From Brassica napus (lineage: Eukaryota > Streptophyta > Magnoliopsida > Brassicales > Brassicaceae): DNA of 64,000 bases. The notes under the pieces were generated by a model, which searched no databases, was not told the DNA's origin, and saw only the letters and a list, made by a program, of their open reading frames with translations. This document shows positions 10,877 to 23,100 of this stretch, in pieces (position 1 is the first letter of the stretch; each line of letters starts with the position of its first letter). Position numbers and translations under genes: made by a program. Location of the stretch: assembly GCF_020379485.1 (NCBI RefSeq), contig NW_026014893.1:1-64000 (forward strand), written 5' to 3'.

Positions 10877-11421
10877 TATCACTTTTAGTGATGTTAAGAG
10901 TAATCTGAGTGTTTAGAGAAGATTAGAATAAGTTTAGAGAAGATTAAAGTATGAAATGAGATTAAGAGTCTAAAGAGAAACTTTGAGAGAGACTAAAAGA
11001 GAATCATAACTTTCTTAATCTTATTAATGATGAGGTTACAATATATATAGAGAGATCAGATACAAGGGTTTCCATTTGATCACTATTCTAAGCATGTGGA
11101 GTCAAAGGGAAGAGGCTCCTCATTTCAAACTCAGCCAATGAGAGTGTGATCGTGTGTGAGGCATCTTGGACTGAGATGCTTTGCCTTTCCAGCCTGTCAC
11201 AGCCTGTCAAGGCTCTCCACCTTATCCACAACCTGATCCTAACCTCAGCGCACACTCCTCTCTTCCTGGTAAGTTTCCCTTTACCCATTTCACTCTCAAG
11301 TAACTCCTTTTACTAAGGTAACTTCCTTTTAACCCTTTTTACCACAGTAACTAATATTTACTGTGGTAACTTTCTCCACCCAAGTAACTTCAACACTCCA
11401 TAACTACTCCTCATCTCAACA
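10877..11421 (-). repeat. RT4 5' LTR (545 bp)
   Basis: Near-identical partner of 5375-5918, flanked on the right by TGAAG. It contains the same U3 inverted repeat and, on the minus strand, the TATATATTG-type promoter near 11040. Confidence 0.92.
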
Positions 11422-12825
11422 TGAAGGTCCTGTCAAGGTGAAGAGAGTGTGATCTAATTCAGACTTCCTAAAGCCTCTCCCATTGAGTGTTGTACTCAGC
11501 TTCCTGTACCAAGCTCTAGGTGATTGTTTCAGCCCATATATTGCCTTCTTCAATCTCAATACATTCCCTGGCTTTACTAGATGCTCAAGACCAGGAGGAG
11601 GAAGCATGTATACCTCATCTTCTAGCTCACCTTGTAAGAAAGCATTCTTCACATCCATCTGCCACAAATCCCACTCCAAGTTTGTTGCAATGGACAACAC
11701 AATCCGAACTGTATGTAGCTTAGCTACTGGTGCAAAGGTATCAATGTAATCCTCTCCATAGGTTTGTGTAAATCCTCTTGCAACCAATCTGGTCTTCTTC
11801 CTATCAATCTGTCCATTTGCTAGATACTTGATTGTGAAGATCCATCTACTAGATACAGCCCTCTTTCCCTTAGGCAGCTCACTCTCATACCATGTATCAT
11901 TTTTGATCATAGCACCTGCTTCAGCTCCCACTGATTCTTTCCATTTCTTGTCTAACATAGCTTCTTCATAAGTCCTTGGTACATAACTCTCATCCAGACT
12001 AATCATAAAGGCATAATGCTCCTCTGGAAACTCAGCAAAGGAACACACGGCTTGAGAAGGATGCTCCACAGCCTGGGCATTGTAGTACGCTCTCGTGTTT
12101 ACCCAGTTGGAAGGATCCCTCTTTATCCTTGTGCTCCTCCTCAAAGCTTGAACCTGATCTTCAGTTTGCACACTAGCCGGCTCCACTTGCTCTTCTTCTG
12201 AAATGGCCGGTCTGACTTGTTCTTCTACACTAGACTGAACCTCATCCACTTCTCCACTAGACTGAACCTCATTGTTCTCAACTTCTTGTGATGTATCTTG
12301 ATCATGAAGACCTGAATCCTCTTGGTTTTGCTCTTGCTCACCAGATTCAGTTCCATTCCCCCTCTCATGATCAAGAGGAGTTGTTCTTCCAGCTCCACCA
12401 CTCTGATTGGAAGACTCTCTCCTTCCGGTTTCCTGATCCTGGGATAATCCTATCCCAAGCTTCTCTAACAACACTCTCAGTATTGTTGCCTTATCAGATG
12501 GAGCTTGAGACAAATCCTTCAGATTTTCCCACTCCTTTTCTTCATAATAACCTTTTGTTTCAACAAACTTCACTTCTCTAGATACCATCACTCTCCTTGC
12601 TTCAGGATCATAGCACTTATACCCCTTCTGAGTGATAGAGTAACCAATGAACATAGCCTTAGTACTCTTTGCCTCCAGCTTGTTTCTCTGCTCTCCTGGA
12701 ACCATGACATAACACACACACCCAAAGACACGTAGATGATCAATGACAGGTTTGCTCTTGTTCAACACCTCAAATGGAGACAGATTCTTCAATATCTTGG
12801 TGGAACCCGGTTGATGAGATAGCAA
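11422..12825 (-). pseudogene. RT3 integrase end, linker and RT N-terminal half
   Basis: A minus-strand frame with LSPFEVLNKSKPVIDHLRVFGC, IGYS, a long acidic linker with two VQSSGEVDE-type repeats, LRRSTRIKRDP, and RT up to [19 protein letters not shown] and SELDHTLFTLTGPS, where RT4 interrupts. It overlaps the upstream frame at 12789-12825; a small deletion after INRVP shifts the frame. RT resumes at 5374 after RT4. Confidence 0.88.
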
Positions 12826-14714
12826 GCAGTCTGCACAGCATCACTCCAAAAACGTTTTGGGACATTTGCATGAAACATCATCGATCTAGCAACCTCCATC
12901 AAGTGCCTGTTCTTCCTCTCAGCTACACCATTCTGCTCTGGTGTATAAGGGCAGCTAGTCTGATGCACAATCCCATGCTTGGCTAGATGATTCTTGAAGG
13001 CATTGCTGATGTATTCACCTCCATTATCTGATCTCAGTACCTTCACAGTAGCATTGTATTGATTAGATACATATGCTTGGAAGTTCATAAATGCTTCTAG
13101 CACCCTATCTTTAGATGGAAGCAATGTAAGCCAAGTATACTTAGACTTCTCATCAATGAATGTCACAAAGTACTTCTGGTTATCTCTAGACAAACAAGGA
13201 GCCGTCCACACATCTGAATGAACTAGATCAAAACAATGCTCATAAGTAGTTTCTGAAGTTGGAAACACAGTCCTACAATGCTTTCCTAATATGCAAGCCT
13301 CACACTCTAAGTGATTAAATGACATATTAGGCATGATCAATTCAATTGCACGAGCATGAGGATGTCCCAATCTAGCATGCCAAGTCATACTATCACACTT
13401 ATCAACAGGACTACTTAAGCACACAAAATCAAGGAGTTTAGAATTCTTAGCCATTTGAAGATGGTATAGCTGATTCTTGCTGTCTCCTCTGCCAATAACT
13501 CTCCCAGTCTTCAAATCTTGAAACTCAACTTCATCAGGTCTGAATACTACTTGACAATCAAGATCAATGGTAGCTTTCTTCACAGATAACAGATTTGAAG
13601 TGAACCGGGGCATGTAGAAGGCAGTTGTGTCCTTCTCAAACAGCTTGAGCTTTCCCACTCCTTCTATTGGGATCATAGCACCATTAGCTATCATAACACT
13701 CCCTGTTGCAGCCTTGATCTCACTTATAAGCTTCCTATCACTGATCATATGATGGCTTGCTCCAGAATCAATCACAATGGGTTTAAGAGCTCTGGATTGT
13801 ACATCATGTTTCTTGCTTGCTGCTAAAGCTTGTACACGTTCCATGAACACCCTCCATTCCTTCCTGGTGATAGGATCATAAGCTCTACCTTCTTCCTCCT
13901 GCTCTCTTAGTCCCATTGTCTCATTTAGAGAACCACTTATGAGGGCTGAGTAAGAACACTCTCCCACAACTCTCTTCCTACCCTTTCCTATGTTGATATA
14001 AGCTTTGGATAGCATTCTGCACCACCTCCTCTTCCGGAAGCCCTCACTCCTACTCCCGGTTAGCCTCCATGAGCCCTCACTCCTACTCATGGTTAGCTTC
14101 TGGAAGCTCTCACTCCTATTCCCAGTTGGCTTCCATGAGCTCTCACTCCTACTCATGGTTAGCCTCTCATCATCTCTTATTATCTCATATGCCCTTCTTA
14201 TAAGCACACAGATCTCTTCCATTTCCGGAAGCTGTTTCCCTCTTAGAACCATCTCCACCAGCCACCCATATGATGACTCCATGCTCGCCAAGAGCTTCAA
14301 GACCATCTCTTGCTCTGGTGTAGCCTCCCCATCCACATGGGATCTCAACCCTTGTAGTTCAACCCACAAGTGTTGTAGCTTCCTCACATGGTTATTGAAC
14401 TCTTTTCTTCCTTGTTTAACTCCACTGATCACCTTCTTGACATCATACACTCTCCTAAGATTGATCTTGTTCTCATAAACATCTTCAATCTTCTCAAGCA
14501 GTGTACTTTCTTCAAGACTAAAGCAATCTCCACTTGTTTCTCTTGCTGTCTGATCTTTCTCAGCAGCTTTACCCTTCAAAGACTCTTTCTTCTCATGGTT
14601 TCTCCAAACTCCACACCTTTTCAGAGTTGTTTTCATCTGTGAGAACCACCCCCACTCATTCCCTCTCTCTTTCTTCTCTTCACGCCTTGCTGTACCAGAT
14701 TGAAGCAGCTCCAT
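12789..14714 (-). pseudogene. RT3 gag-protease-integrase (641 aa frame)
   Basis: Begins MELLQSGTARREEKK (ATG at 14714). The gag core keeps RRVYDVKKVISGV and LQHLWVELQGL, like Copia gag, but no CX2CX4HX4C zinc knuckle follows. Instead there is a 4 x 11-aa Ser/Arg-rich repeat (bases 14043-14174) and a basic stretch. Protease VIDSGASHHMISD, HHCC (H-X4-H, CEAC) and integrase HSDVW, RSDNGGE and [10 protein letters not shown] follow. The frame is lost after CYLINRVP. Gag and protease could be translated; RT lies in another frame. Confidence 0.85.
14043..14174 (-). repeat. Four 33-bp tandem repeats in RT3 gag
   Basis: Units start at 14043, 14076, 14109 and 14142 with CTCACTCCTAC or CTCACTCCTAT. They alternate in pairs, so a 22-aa higher-order period is visible. 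The encoded units are MSRSESSWKPT, GNRSESFQKLT, MSRSEGSWRLT and GSRSEGFRKRR. Confidence 0.88.
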
Positions 14715-14980
14715 TTTCTTTAGCCTAAAGCAACAACCTTTAGCCTAGATCTTCCCCCAAATGCTTCTAATCTCACACGCCAAGCTTACCAACCAGCTAG
14801 ACCCCTCTTCTGACCTTGTCAAACACCTAAAGGGACTCCCTTGAAGCTGACTCTCCAAAAGAAACACCAACAAACACAAACTTGAACTTTAAAGGATCTA
14901 GCTCTTGAAAAATCTCAAGAACTCTCAAGAACACTCAAGAACATTTAGAAAAACGAAATCACTCTCTCCTTTTCAAGGAA

Positions 14981-14996
14981 CCTGGCTCTGATACCA
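14981..14996 (-). other. PBS, RT3
   Basis: CCTGGCTCTGATACCA next to the 5' LTR; initiator-tRNA-Met type. Confidence 0.9.
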
Positions 14997-15522
14997 TAAA
15001 CACTTTTGTGTTTTAGAGAATGATTCAAACAACCAGAGATACTTAGATTCAAAGATTAAAGAGATTAAGAGATTTTAGTGAGAGAATCAAGAGAGAGACT
15101 CAAAACTCCATTAATTATTAAAGATGAGGTTTACAACATACTTATATGAGAGAGACAATCAATTTCGAAATCAATCAGATAAGGTAGAGGTTCAGGGCAT
15201 GTGTAGTCAAAGAGAGCCATCCAAAAGCAGCCAATGGGAGTCTTCACATGCTTGATCCCTTTGGCATCTTTTACTAGATGCTGTCTACTTTACAGCCTGT
15301 CTCCAGCCTTATCCAGCCCTAAACCTTATCGAGACTGCTCCTCCCTTATCCATACAGCTCCTTGGTCGTGGCTTACTCTCCAATGTGAGCCAAGGTAACT
15401 TTCCAAGCTTTAACTTAGTTACCACAGTAAAACCAAAGTTACTGTGGTAACTCCAAAGTTACTGTCTGTCTCAATCCTCATTCTCTATCAATGTAGTCAC
15501 TCTTTATTACCTCATCTCAACA
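14997..15522 (-). repeat. RT3 5' LTR, family III (526 bp)
   Basis: Top strand TAAACACTTTTGTG to CTCATCTCAACA. It has an inverted repeat, GTTACCACAGTAA (15418-15430) with its complement (15439-15451). It is followed by the target copy ATTAT. The first half is repeated at 58442-58693 and the second half at 3966-4241. Confidence 0.92.
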
Positions 15523-17190
15523 ATTATGAGGGTGTCCTAATCTAGCATGCCACAATGCATTTTTACTTAAACTAGAACCAGAAACAGAAGTAAACGAGCA
15601 GCTATAACTAGAAACAGGAGCAAGATCTTCAAGTAAATACAATTCTCCTTTAGTCACTCCCTTTCCAATCATCTTGCTGCTTTTAATATCCTGAAACTTC
15701 ACATCATTAGGACTGAATATGACATTGCATTGCAAATAAGTAGCACATTTCTTAACAGATAACAAGTTTGAAGTAAATTCAGGCATATAAAAGGCTTTAG
15801 TTTCCTTATCAAACAGTTTAAGACTTCCTATTCCTCTAATAGGTATCTTATCTCCATTAGCTATCATCACGTTACCATTCATTGGTACAATGTTTTTAAT
15901 CAAACTAGTGTCACTTATCATATGATGAGATGCACCGGAATCAACTACTAAAGGCTTAATGGTATGTGAACTAGCAATATGAGCAAGGATACTAGATGGT
16001 TTGAATGCATGACCATTCCTAGCAAAACTAGCCGTTCTAGATTGATTTATTATCTCTATCACACTTTCATGCATCCTATCAATTCTAGTTGGATTCTCAT
16101 CATTCTCTATAGCCCTAGCACCAAAGGAATATCCAAACATGTTTCCATGCTCCTTGAAGAGCTTAATGAGAGCATCCAGGTCGGATTTCTTTAGATACTC
16201 TTGATCATAGTTCCCACGGTTGCTTGGGGCTCCAGTGTAGGCTTCAAGAGACCTCCCATCACCTGCTTCACGCCCATCTATCTCCTTCCCTTTGCTAGTA
16301 CCCGCTCCACTTGCGCTTGCTCCCTCGGAGACATTAGCCCTTGCCTCTCTGTCCTTCATAAACTTTGCCGGCTTGAGATGGGGATGGAGTATCCAGCATT
16401 GGCTCTTCTTGTGGCCATGCTTCTTGCAGTGATCACAGTTCCCATTGAACCTCCTCTCATCATACTTCCCATGCGCAGCCTTGTGTGCTTGTGGAGCTTC
16501 CCCTCCCTCCTCTTGAGTTGCTTGATTCACGAGAGATAGCTCTCCTTTCTTTCCAAACAACCCAATGGAGCCTTGTTCATTCTGAATCCTTGCGCACACT
16601 TCTTCAAGATCAGGTAGTGTGTCCTCTCTAAGCAAGTGTTGGATAAGACCATTGTAAGCCGGATTCATGGTGAGGAGTAGCCCAAAGACCTTGTCTTGCT
16701 CTCTCCTTTTGTTGAGCTCATCTGCATCTGTAGTGCTTGGCCTCAACATCTCCAGCTCGGACCAGAGTGTTCTGAACCTCCCTAGATGCTTGGTGAACTC
16801 CATATCCTCTTGTGCCAAGTTGTTTATAGCCTGCTTCACCTCAAACACACGGCTCAGGTTTGATGTATTCCCATACACCTTCTTCAACGTATCCCACAGC
16901 TCTTTAGCAGACTCACAGTAGCTGTATGCATCTAGAATCGCCGGCTCAAGTGAAGCATGCAGCACTGACATCACCAACATGTCCTCCTGATGCCACTTCT
17001 CTTCCGCTTTGCTTGCGGCTTCTCCTTCAGTTTCTCCTTGGGTGATGAGCTTTGGAGCCTCTCCTGGCGTGATTTGTTTCCAAAGCCCTTTGCTTCCCAC
17101 CGTGGTTCTCACCATTCGAGACCACACCAAGTAGTTGGTTCCCTTGAAGCAAACCACTACCTTCATGTTCATGTTCATACCACTCTCCAT
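15523..17190 (-). CDS. RT5 gag-protease (truncated polyprotein)
   Basis: Starts MESGMNMNMKVVVCFKG (ATG at 17190) and stays open to the RT3 insertion. It contains a Copia gag core, a zinc knuckle (CDHCKKHGHKKSQC), protease VDSGASHHMISD and the beginning of the pre-integrase domain (LWHARLGHPHN). Integrase core, RT and RNase H are missing here. The open frame suggests the element was intact until it was split. Confidence 0.88.
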
Positions 17191-17422
17191 GATGCACGAT
17201 GACTTCTCTAGACTTCACAAACTGAATCTTGAGTTAAAAGACTTGTAAGAACACTCACTGCCTCGGTCTTCAACCTCACAGCTTCAGCAACACACTAAAA
17301 ACTAGTCTTTGAACTCGGACAATACCCAGAACCTCCCAAGAACGCAAGAACACCAACCAAACTCTTTAAAGCTTCAATCTTGAATCTCCAAAGAGCCTAC
17401 CACGAACTCAGGTTCTCACTAA

Positions 17423-17438
17423 CCTTGCTCTGATACCA
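17423..17438 (-). other. PBS, RT5 (one mismatch)
   Basis: CCTTGCTCTGATACCA differs from the other PBS copies by one base. Confidence 0.85.
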
Positions 17439-17991
17439 TATCACTTTTAGTAATGTTTAGAGTAATCTGAGTGTTTAGAGAAGAATAGAATCGATTTAGA
17501 GAAGATTAGAGTATGAAATGAGATTATGAGTCTAATATGGAACCATTGAGATTAAAGACTAAGAGAAAGACTCAAAACTTGCTTAATCTTATTAATGAGT
17601 GAGGTTACATATTTATAAGAGAGACACAAGGGTTTACAAGAAGGGAAATGGGCACTATTGAACCGTGTGGAGTCAAGGGGCGCCTTTTGAATGATTGGTC
17701 GGGATGGCTCACATGCTTTGGCTCTTTACAGCCTGTTCCAGCCTGGCACGCTCTTTCCTTATCCTCTCAACGGTCTGATCCAACTCCCTAAGCTACCCAA
17801 GTCACTCCTCCTTAGTTACCGTCTCACTTGGATAGGGTATGGTAAGTTTTGGTTGAGGTTTGGATGGTACGGCTTGTACGGCCTTGTACGGCCAGCCGTA
17901 CCATACTCTCCCAAACTTTCCTAAGTACTTCATCTCCTCTTCTATTCAACTCCTTATCTCTTCATATCCATATACTCAGCTCATCTCAACA
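17439..17991 (-). repeat. RT5 5' LTR, family I (553 bp)
   Basis: Top strand TATCACTTTTAG to CTCATCTCAACA. It carries a GTAC array at 17867, 17876, 17886 and 17898. It resembles the RT1 LTR and the RT13 right LTR. Confidence 0.9.
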
Positions 17992-18310
17992 TGAAGGATC
18001 AAGCGGAGCAGGGCCATCTAACCGAGGAACGGAAATGGAGAACCGTGAAGGAGATGGAAAGGCTTTGGTGACCTATACTGGAGCTATCAACCCCCGAGGC
18101 AATGATCAAGACTTCATCAGGAGATCCGAGATGGATGCACTCATCAAAATGCTCAAGGATAATGGTAACATTCATGGGTATTCATTTGGTGCATCTATGA
18201 TTGCTAGAACTATAGAAATGACTCCTAATGTGGCTGAGATTGCTAGGATTGATAGTAAGACTGGAATTGAGCAGTGCATTGATAGAAATGCTAGGATGAA
18301 TGCATATAGA
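17992..18310 (+). pseudogene. RT6: family II gag/protease-linker fragment
   Basis: 319 bp of coding sequence between the gag zinc-knuckle region and protease (GAGPSNRGTE, FIRRSEMDALIKML, GYSFGASMIARTIE). It is bounded on the left by RT5 and on the right by the RT7 5' LTR. By eye it differs from the corresponding RT7 sequence (31859-32014 plus 32503-32666) at only about three positions, so a very close relative inserted into it. Confidence 0.85.
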
Positions 18311-18903
18311 TGTTGAGATGTGTTGAGGTATATGAGAAGGCATTGAGGAGTTAAGGACATGAGAAAGCAAAGGAGTGAACGGAAAGGGATTGTAGAGTGA
18401 GCTAAGGAATGGTACGGACAGGCCATCCGTACACTGACCGTACCAAGGTGAAACTAGGACGGTAACTTCATCGAGTAACTCGTATGAACCGAGGTGAAGT
18501 TACACTCGACCAAAAGCTTATCCAGACGTTGGAGTGGATAAGGGAGGCGCGGCTTGACAGCTAGGACAGGCTGGCAAAGGCTGGAAAGGAAGAGCATCTT
18601 GGACTTGGATCAGGAAGATGCCCAAACGTGTGAGGACAGTCATTGGCCGGTTCAAACAAAAGCAAAGGCTCTTCCCTTGACTTCACATGCTTGTCTACTC
18701 TTGTGTTTCGAAAAACCCTAATGTCTAGGACTATATATAATGTAACCTCATCATTAATAAAGATCAGACTGTTCTAAACAATCTTTCTCTTTACTCATTT
18801 CACTATGATTCTCCATTAGTCTCTAATCAGTCTCTTAATCTCTTATTCTCCTTCTCTAATCCTTTCTAAACTCAGATTATTCTTTACATTCCTAAATATC
18901 ATA
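18311..18903 (+). repeat. RT7 5' LTR (593 bp)
   Basis: TGTTGAGATGTG to CCTAAATATCATA, next to a PBS. U3 has GTAC cores at 18412, 18429 and 18440. TATATATAA and AATAAA are visible. It is a distinct LTR subfamily with no second copy in the window. Confidence 0.88.
18732..18761 (+). promoter_or_regulatory. TATA box and polyadenylation hexamer, RT7 LTR
   Basis: TATATATAA (18732-18740) is a likely Pol II TATA box. AATAAA (18756-18761) follows it by 15 bp and could be the poly(A) signal in R. Assigned by position and motif only. Confidence 0.5.
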
Positions 18904-18919
18904 TGGTATGAGAGCCAGG
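18904..18919 (+). other. PBS, RT7 (one mismatch)
   Basis: TGGTATGAGAGCCAGG, one base different from the other PBS copies. Confidence 0.85.
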
Positions 18920-19164
18920 TTGATTACAATATGAGTTCGTGAGTGATTCTCTTAAGGATTCAAGTTCGAAACTTTAAGAGAACAAGTGAGTGTGTTTGAG
19001 AGTTCTTTAGATTTCAAAGGCTCAAAGTGTTTTGTGTGTGTCTTGGTGATCCGTGGGAGGTTCATTTGAAGACTCAAGAGTGAATCTGTGTTCTAGAGAA
19101 CAGCGTGGGTTCTCAGTACAAGATCTAACCGGTTGTTCAAGCTGTAGACGTCAAGCTGTTCAAG

Positions 19165-19373
19165 ATGGAGAGTGGTATGAAGATGAAGGTCGCGGTGACA
19201 TTCAAAGGAAGCAACTACCTAGTCTGGTCTAGGATGGTGAAGACTGCTGTGGGAAGCAAGGGGAAGCATATCACATCTGGTGAGGCTCCAATGGCGATTA
19301 CTCAAGAGGGTGACAAGGAGAGCCCCGCGGAGAGTGTTGTAGAGAAGTGGCAACAAGAAGATATGATGGTGAT
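19165..19373 (+). pseudogene. RT7 gag N-terminus
   Basis: MESGMKMKVAVTFKGSNYLVW onward, about 70 codons to EDMMV, where RT8/RT9 interrupts. The usual SKGLWKHI reads SKGKHI, a six-base in-frame loss. Gag resumes at 31211. The noncoding leader is 18920-19164. Confidence 0.87.
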
Positions 19374-19961
19374 TATAAGTTTGAGAAATGTAAAGTATAA
19401 TCTGAGTTTAGAAGAGAATATGAGATAGATTAAGGTAGAATGGGAGATTATGAGACTAATGGAGAATCATTGTGAAATGTGTAGAGAGATTTAGTGATTA
19501 GAACTGTCTGATCTTAATAATGATGAGCTCACAACTTATATAGGTCCATACACATTAGGGTTTCGAAATCATAAGGATAAGATAGCATGTAGAGTCAAAG
19601 ATGAGCTGGTGCTTTAGTTTGAATCGGCCAATGATAGTCTCCACACGTTTGAAGCATCTTCTTGATCCAAGACTAGATGCTCTTCCTTTCCAGCTCTTGC
19701 CAGCCTGTCCTAGCTGTCAAGCCGCGCCTCCCTTATCCTCTCCAACGTTCGGATAAGGCTTTGGTCAAGTGTAACTTCAAGTCGGTCCATGTAAGTTATC
19801 CGGAGAGTTACTTGGCCGCTTTTACCTTTGTACGGCCAATGGTACGGCCTATCCGTCCGTACCATCCCTATCAGCTCATTCCTCCTCTTAACTCCTTGCT
19901 CTCTCTTTATGTTCTCAACTCCTTTGTGTCTTTACCTCAAATGCCTCAACTCATCTCAACA
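19374..19961 (-). repeat. RT8 3' LTR (588 bp)
   Basis: Top strand TATAAGTTTGAG to CTCATCTCAACA. One of four 588-bp copies in the composite. Left flank GTGAT. By eye about six differences from 30623-31210. Confidence 0.9.
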
Positions 19962-19976
19962 CTCCCCCTCAAGCTT
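19962..19976 (-). other. Polypurine tract, RT8
   Basis: CTCCCCCTCAAGCTT adjoining the LTR. Confidence 0.9.
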
Positions 19977-20028
19977 AGCTTTGTGAAAGTCTAAGCTTGG
20001 ACAGCCATGAGATCTTCCTCATTAAAAA

Positions 20029-20069
20029 CCTCACCAAGGAAAACCCATTGGGACAAAACCTTGATGAGG
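20029..20069 (-). other. Conserved stem-loop upstream of PPT (RT8)
   Basis: Top-strand arms CCTCACCAAGG (20029-20039) and CCTTGATGAGG (20059-20069), family II variant. Confidence 0.68.
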
Positions 20070-20102
20070 GAAAAAGAGTAAGGACCTCACAGCCAAAGGG
20101 GA

Positions 20103-23100
20103 TCAGCTCCTTCTCTTCCCAAGATCAATGAGGCCCAACCTGATGTGAACGGACTCCATTGTCTTCTGTCTTGCAGCCTTGGTGAACACATCAGCCAACT
20201 GATCTTCACTCCTTGTGTAGCATGGCAAGATGACTCCTAGGATGATCATCTGCCTCACCTTGTGGCAATCAACTTCAATGTGCTTGGTTCTCTCATGGAA
20301 CACCGAGTTGGAGGCAATGTGGATAGCTGCTTGGTTATCACAATGCATTGTCATTGGCGTGGCTTGATCAATCTCCAAATGCTTCAAGATGCCTTTGATC
20401 CACACCAGCTCGTTGGTAAGCTTCAGCATAGCTCTATACTCAGCTTCTGCGCTTGAGCAAGAGACCACCTTCTGCTTCTTACTCTTCCATGTAACCAAGT
20501 TGCCTCCAATGAATGTGCAATAGCATGTGGTTGATCTCCTGTCTGCTCTATCACCGGCCCAATCCGCATCACAGTATCCAACCACTTCAGTGCTCCCATT
20601 GCAACCCATCCATACTCCTTGATCAGGTGAGCCATTGAGATACATCAGGATTCTCTCCACCATGCGCCAGTGATGCTCCTTAGGCACTTGCATGTGTTGA
20701 CTCACCTGATTCACAGCAAAACAAATATCAGGTCTAGTTATGGTAAGGTAAATCAATTTACCAACTAGTTTTCTATAGAGTTTAGGATCCTGATAAGGTT
20801 TGCTGTCTTCAATCTCCCCCTCTCGTGGGACTTTGTAGACATCCTCCATAGGCATCCTTGCTGTCTTGCCTCCATAAGCACCTGCACCTTTCAAAAGATC
20901 AAGTGTATACTTCCTTTGGGACATGAATAAACCTTCCTTGGATCTACATATCTCAATTCCAAGAAAGTATTTCATTTCTCAAGTCTTTAATCTCAAACAT
21001 GGATTTAAGGAACTCCTTGGTTGCTATGATACCTTCCTTATCACTTCCTGTGATAATGATATCATCAACATACACAAGGAGTGCAATCATACCTGAGGGA
21101 GTTGTGAGTGTGAAGAGAGTGTGATCTAGTTCAGACTTCTTGAAGCCTCGGCCATTGAGAGTAGTGCTCAGCTTGTTGTACCAAGCTCTTGGTGATTGCT
21201 TCAGCCCATAGATAGCTTTCTTCCATCTCAACACATTCCCTCTCTTCACTAAGTGTTCAAGGCCTGGAGGTGGATGCATATACACTTCATCCTCAAGTTC
21301 ACCTTGTAGGAATGCATTCTTCACATCCATTTGCCATAACCCCATCCAAGATTCACAGCCAAGCTTAACACAATCCGGATTGTGTGTAGTTTAGCTACTG
21401 GTGCAAAGGTTTCTATGTAATCTTCTCCATAAGTTTGAGTGAAACCTCTTGCAACTAGCCGTGACTTCTTCCTCTCAATCTTTCCATCAGCCTTATACTT
21501 GATTGTGAATATCCATCTACTAGTCACAGCCTTCTTCCCTTTTGGTAACTCACTTTCATACCATGTATCATTCTTGATCATAGCTCCTGCCTCAGCTCCA
21601 ACTGACTCCTTCCATTCTTTATCCATGATTGCTTCTTCATAGCTTCTTGGGATGTAGTTCTCATCCAAGTTAACCATGAAGGCACAATGTTCTTCAGGGT
21701 ATTGAGCAAAGGAACACACAACCTGAGAAGGATGCTCCACAGCTTGGGTATTGTAGTACACTCGCGTGTTTACCCAAGAGGAAGGATCCTTTCTCAGCCT
21801 TGTGCTTCTCCTCAAAACTGGTTGTTCTTGCTCTTGAACCGGCTCAGCTTGTATATGCGGTTCTTGTGCTTCACTTTCATGTTCTTCATCTCCTTGGTCT
21901 TGCTCACCTTGATGATGAGAACCTGAGTTGAACTCTTCTCCTTCTTCACTCAAGCCGACTCCTTCTTGGCCATTTTCTTGATTTTCAGGTTCACTTCCCC
22001 CCTCATGATCAAGGTGAGGTGTTTGAGCAGCTCTACTTGGTTCAGTTGAGCTCTCTTTTTGTCTTCCACTTCTTGTGGACTGATCCTGGTTCATCTTGAT
22101 ACCGAGGCCTTCCAAGATAGTCCTTAAGACTCCAGCTTTATCTGATGTGAGATCCTTCAATTCTTCTTGGTTCTTCTCCTCATAGTACCCTCTTTCTTCA
22201 ATGAACTTCACATCTCTAGATACAGGTACTCTTCTAGTTTCTGGATCATAACACTTGTATCCTTTCTGAGTTGTTGAGTAGCCAATGAACATTGCCTTCC
22301 TGCTTCTTGCTTCTAACTTGTTTCTCAACTCCCCTGGTACCAGCACATAGCATAAACACCCAAATACTCTCAAGTACTCGACTGATGGCTTGTGCTTGTT
22401 GAGAACCTCAAATGGTGCTTGATCCTTTAACACCTTGGTGGGAATCCGGTTGATCAAATAGCATGCAGTTGCAACTGCATCACTCCAAAATCTCTTTGGG
22501 ACATTGGCTTGAAACATCAATGATCTAGCAACCTCCATCAAGTGCCTGTTCTTCCTCTCAGCTACCCCATTCTGTTGTGGAGTATAAGGACAGCTTGTTT
22601 GATGTAGGATCCCATGATGGTTCAGATGGCTCTTGAACGCATAGCTTGTGTACTCTCCTCCATTATCTGATCTAAAAATTTTAATCTTGGCATGATAATG
22701 GTTAGTCACATAAGCTTGAAAGTTCTTAAATGCATCTATCACTCTATCTTTTGATGGGATTAAAGTTAACCAGGTGTATTTGAATTTTTCATCAATGAAT
22801 GTGACAAAGTATTTATGATTATCTCTAGATATGCAAGGTGCAGTCCAAACATCAGAATGTATAAGATCAAAGCACTTATCATAAACACTAGTAGTGTTTG
22901 CAAAACCAGTTTTACAATGCTTGCCCAAAATGCAAGCTTCACAATCCTTATTTTCAAATGAAACACCTGGTAACATCAAGTTCAAAGCCCTACCATGAGG
23001 ATGTCCTAATCTAACATGCCACAAAGCATTTTTATTTAAACTAGAAGCAGAAGTAAATGAGCAGTTGTAATTGGAAACAGGATCAAGTTCTTCAAGCAAA

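Larger units (their letters stand above)
5375..11421 (-). mobile_element. RT4: complete family I Copia element
   Basis: A 6047-bp element with LTRs 5375-5918 and 10877-11421, a PPT and a PBS. The target duplication is TGAAG (right, 11422-11426), with TGACG on the left (5370-5374, one substitution). By eye the LTRs differ by three substitutions and one single-base indel. The polyprotein is broken by about three frameshifts. It is inserted in the RT domain of RT3. Its U3 resembles family III although its coding region is family I. Confidence 0.92.
3966..15522 (-). mobile_element. RT3: family III Copia element, interrupted
   Basis: A minus-strand element: partial 3' LTR (cut by RT2), PPT, RNase H/RT, complete insertion of RT4, then RT, integrase, protease and gag, PBS and 5' LTR. 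The right target-site copy is ATTAT (15523-15527), in RT5. The left half of its 3' LTR with the other ATTAT copy is not adjacent but at 58437-58693, which is evidence of a duplicated or permuted region. Confidence 0.88.
15523..17991 (-). mobile_element. RT5: family I Copia element, 5' part
   Basis: 5' LTR, PBS, leader, gag, protease and the start of integrase, cut by RT3 at the ATTAT target site. The next bases of the same element (Leu-Met-Leu-Pro-Gly to the CEAC region) are at 58356-58441. On the right it lies in RT6, with TGAAG as the likely right target copy. Confidence 0.88.

Noticed and set aside
14005..14478. Plus-strand 157-aa frame
   Set aside because: It is antisense to RT3 gag and open only because of the repeat composition there.
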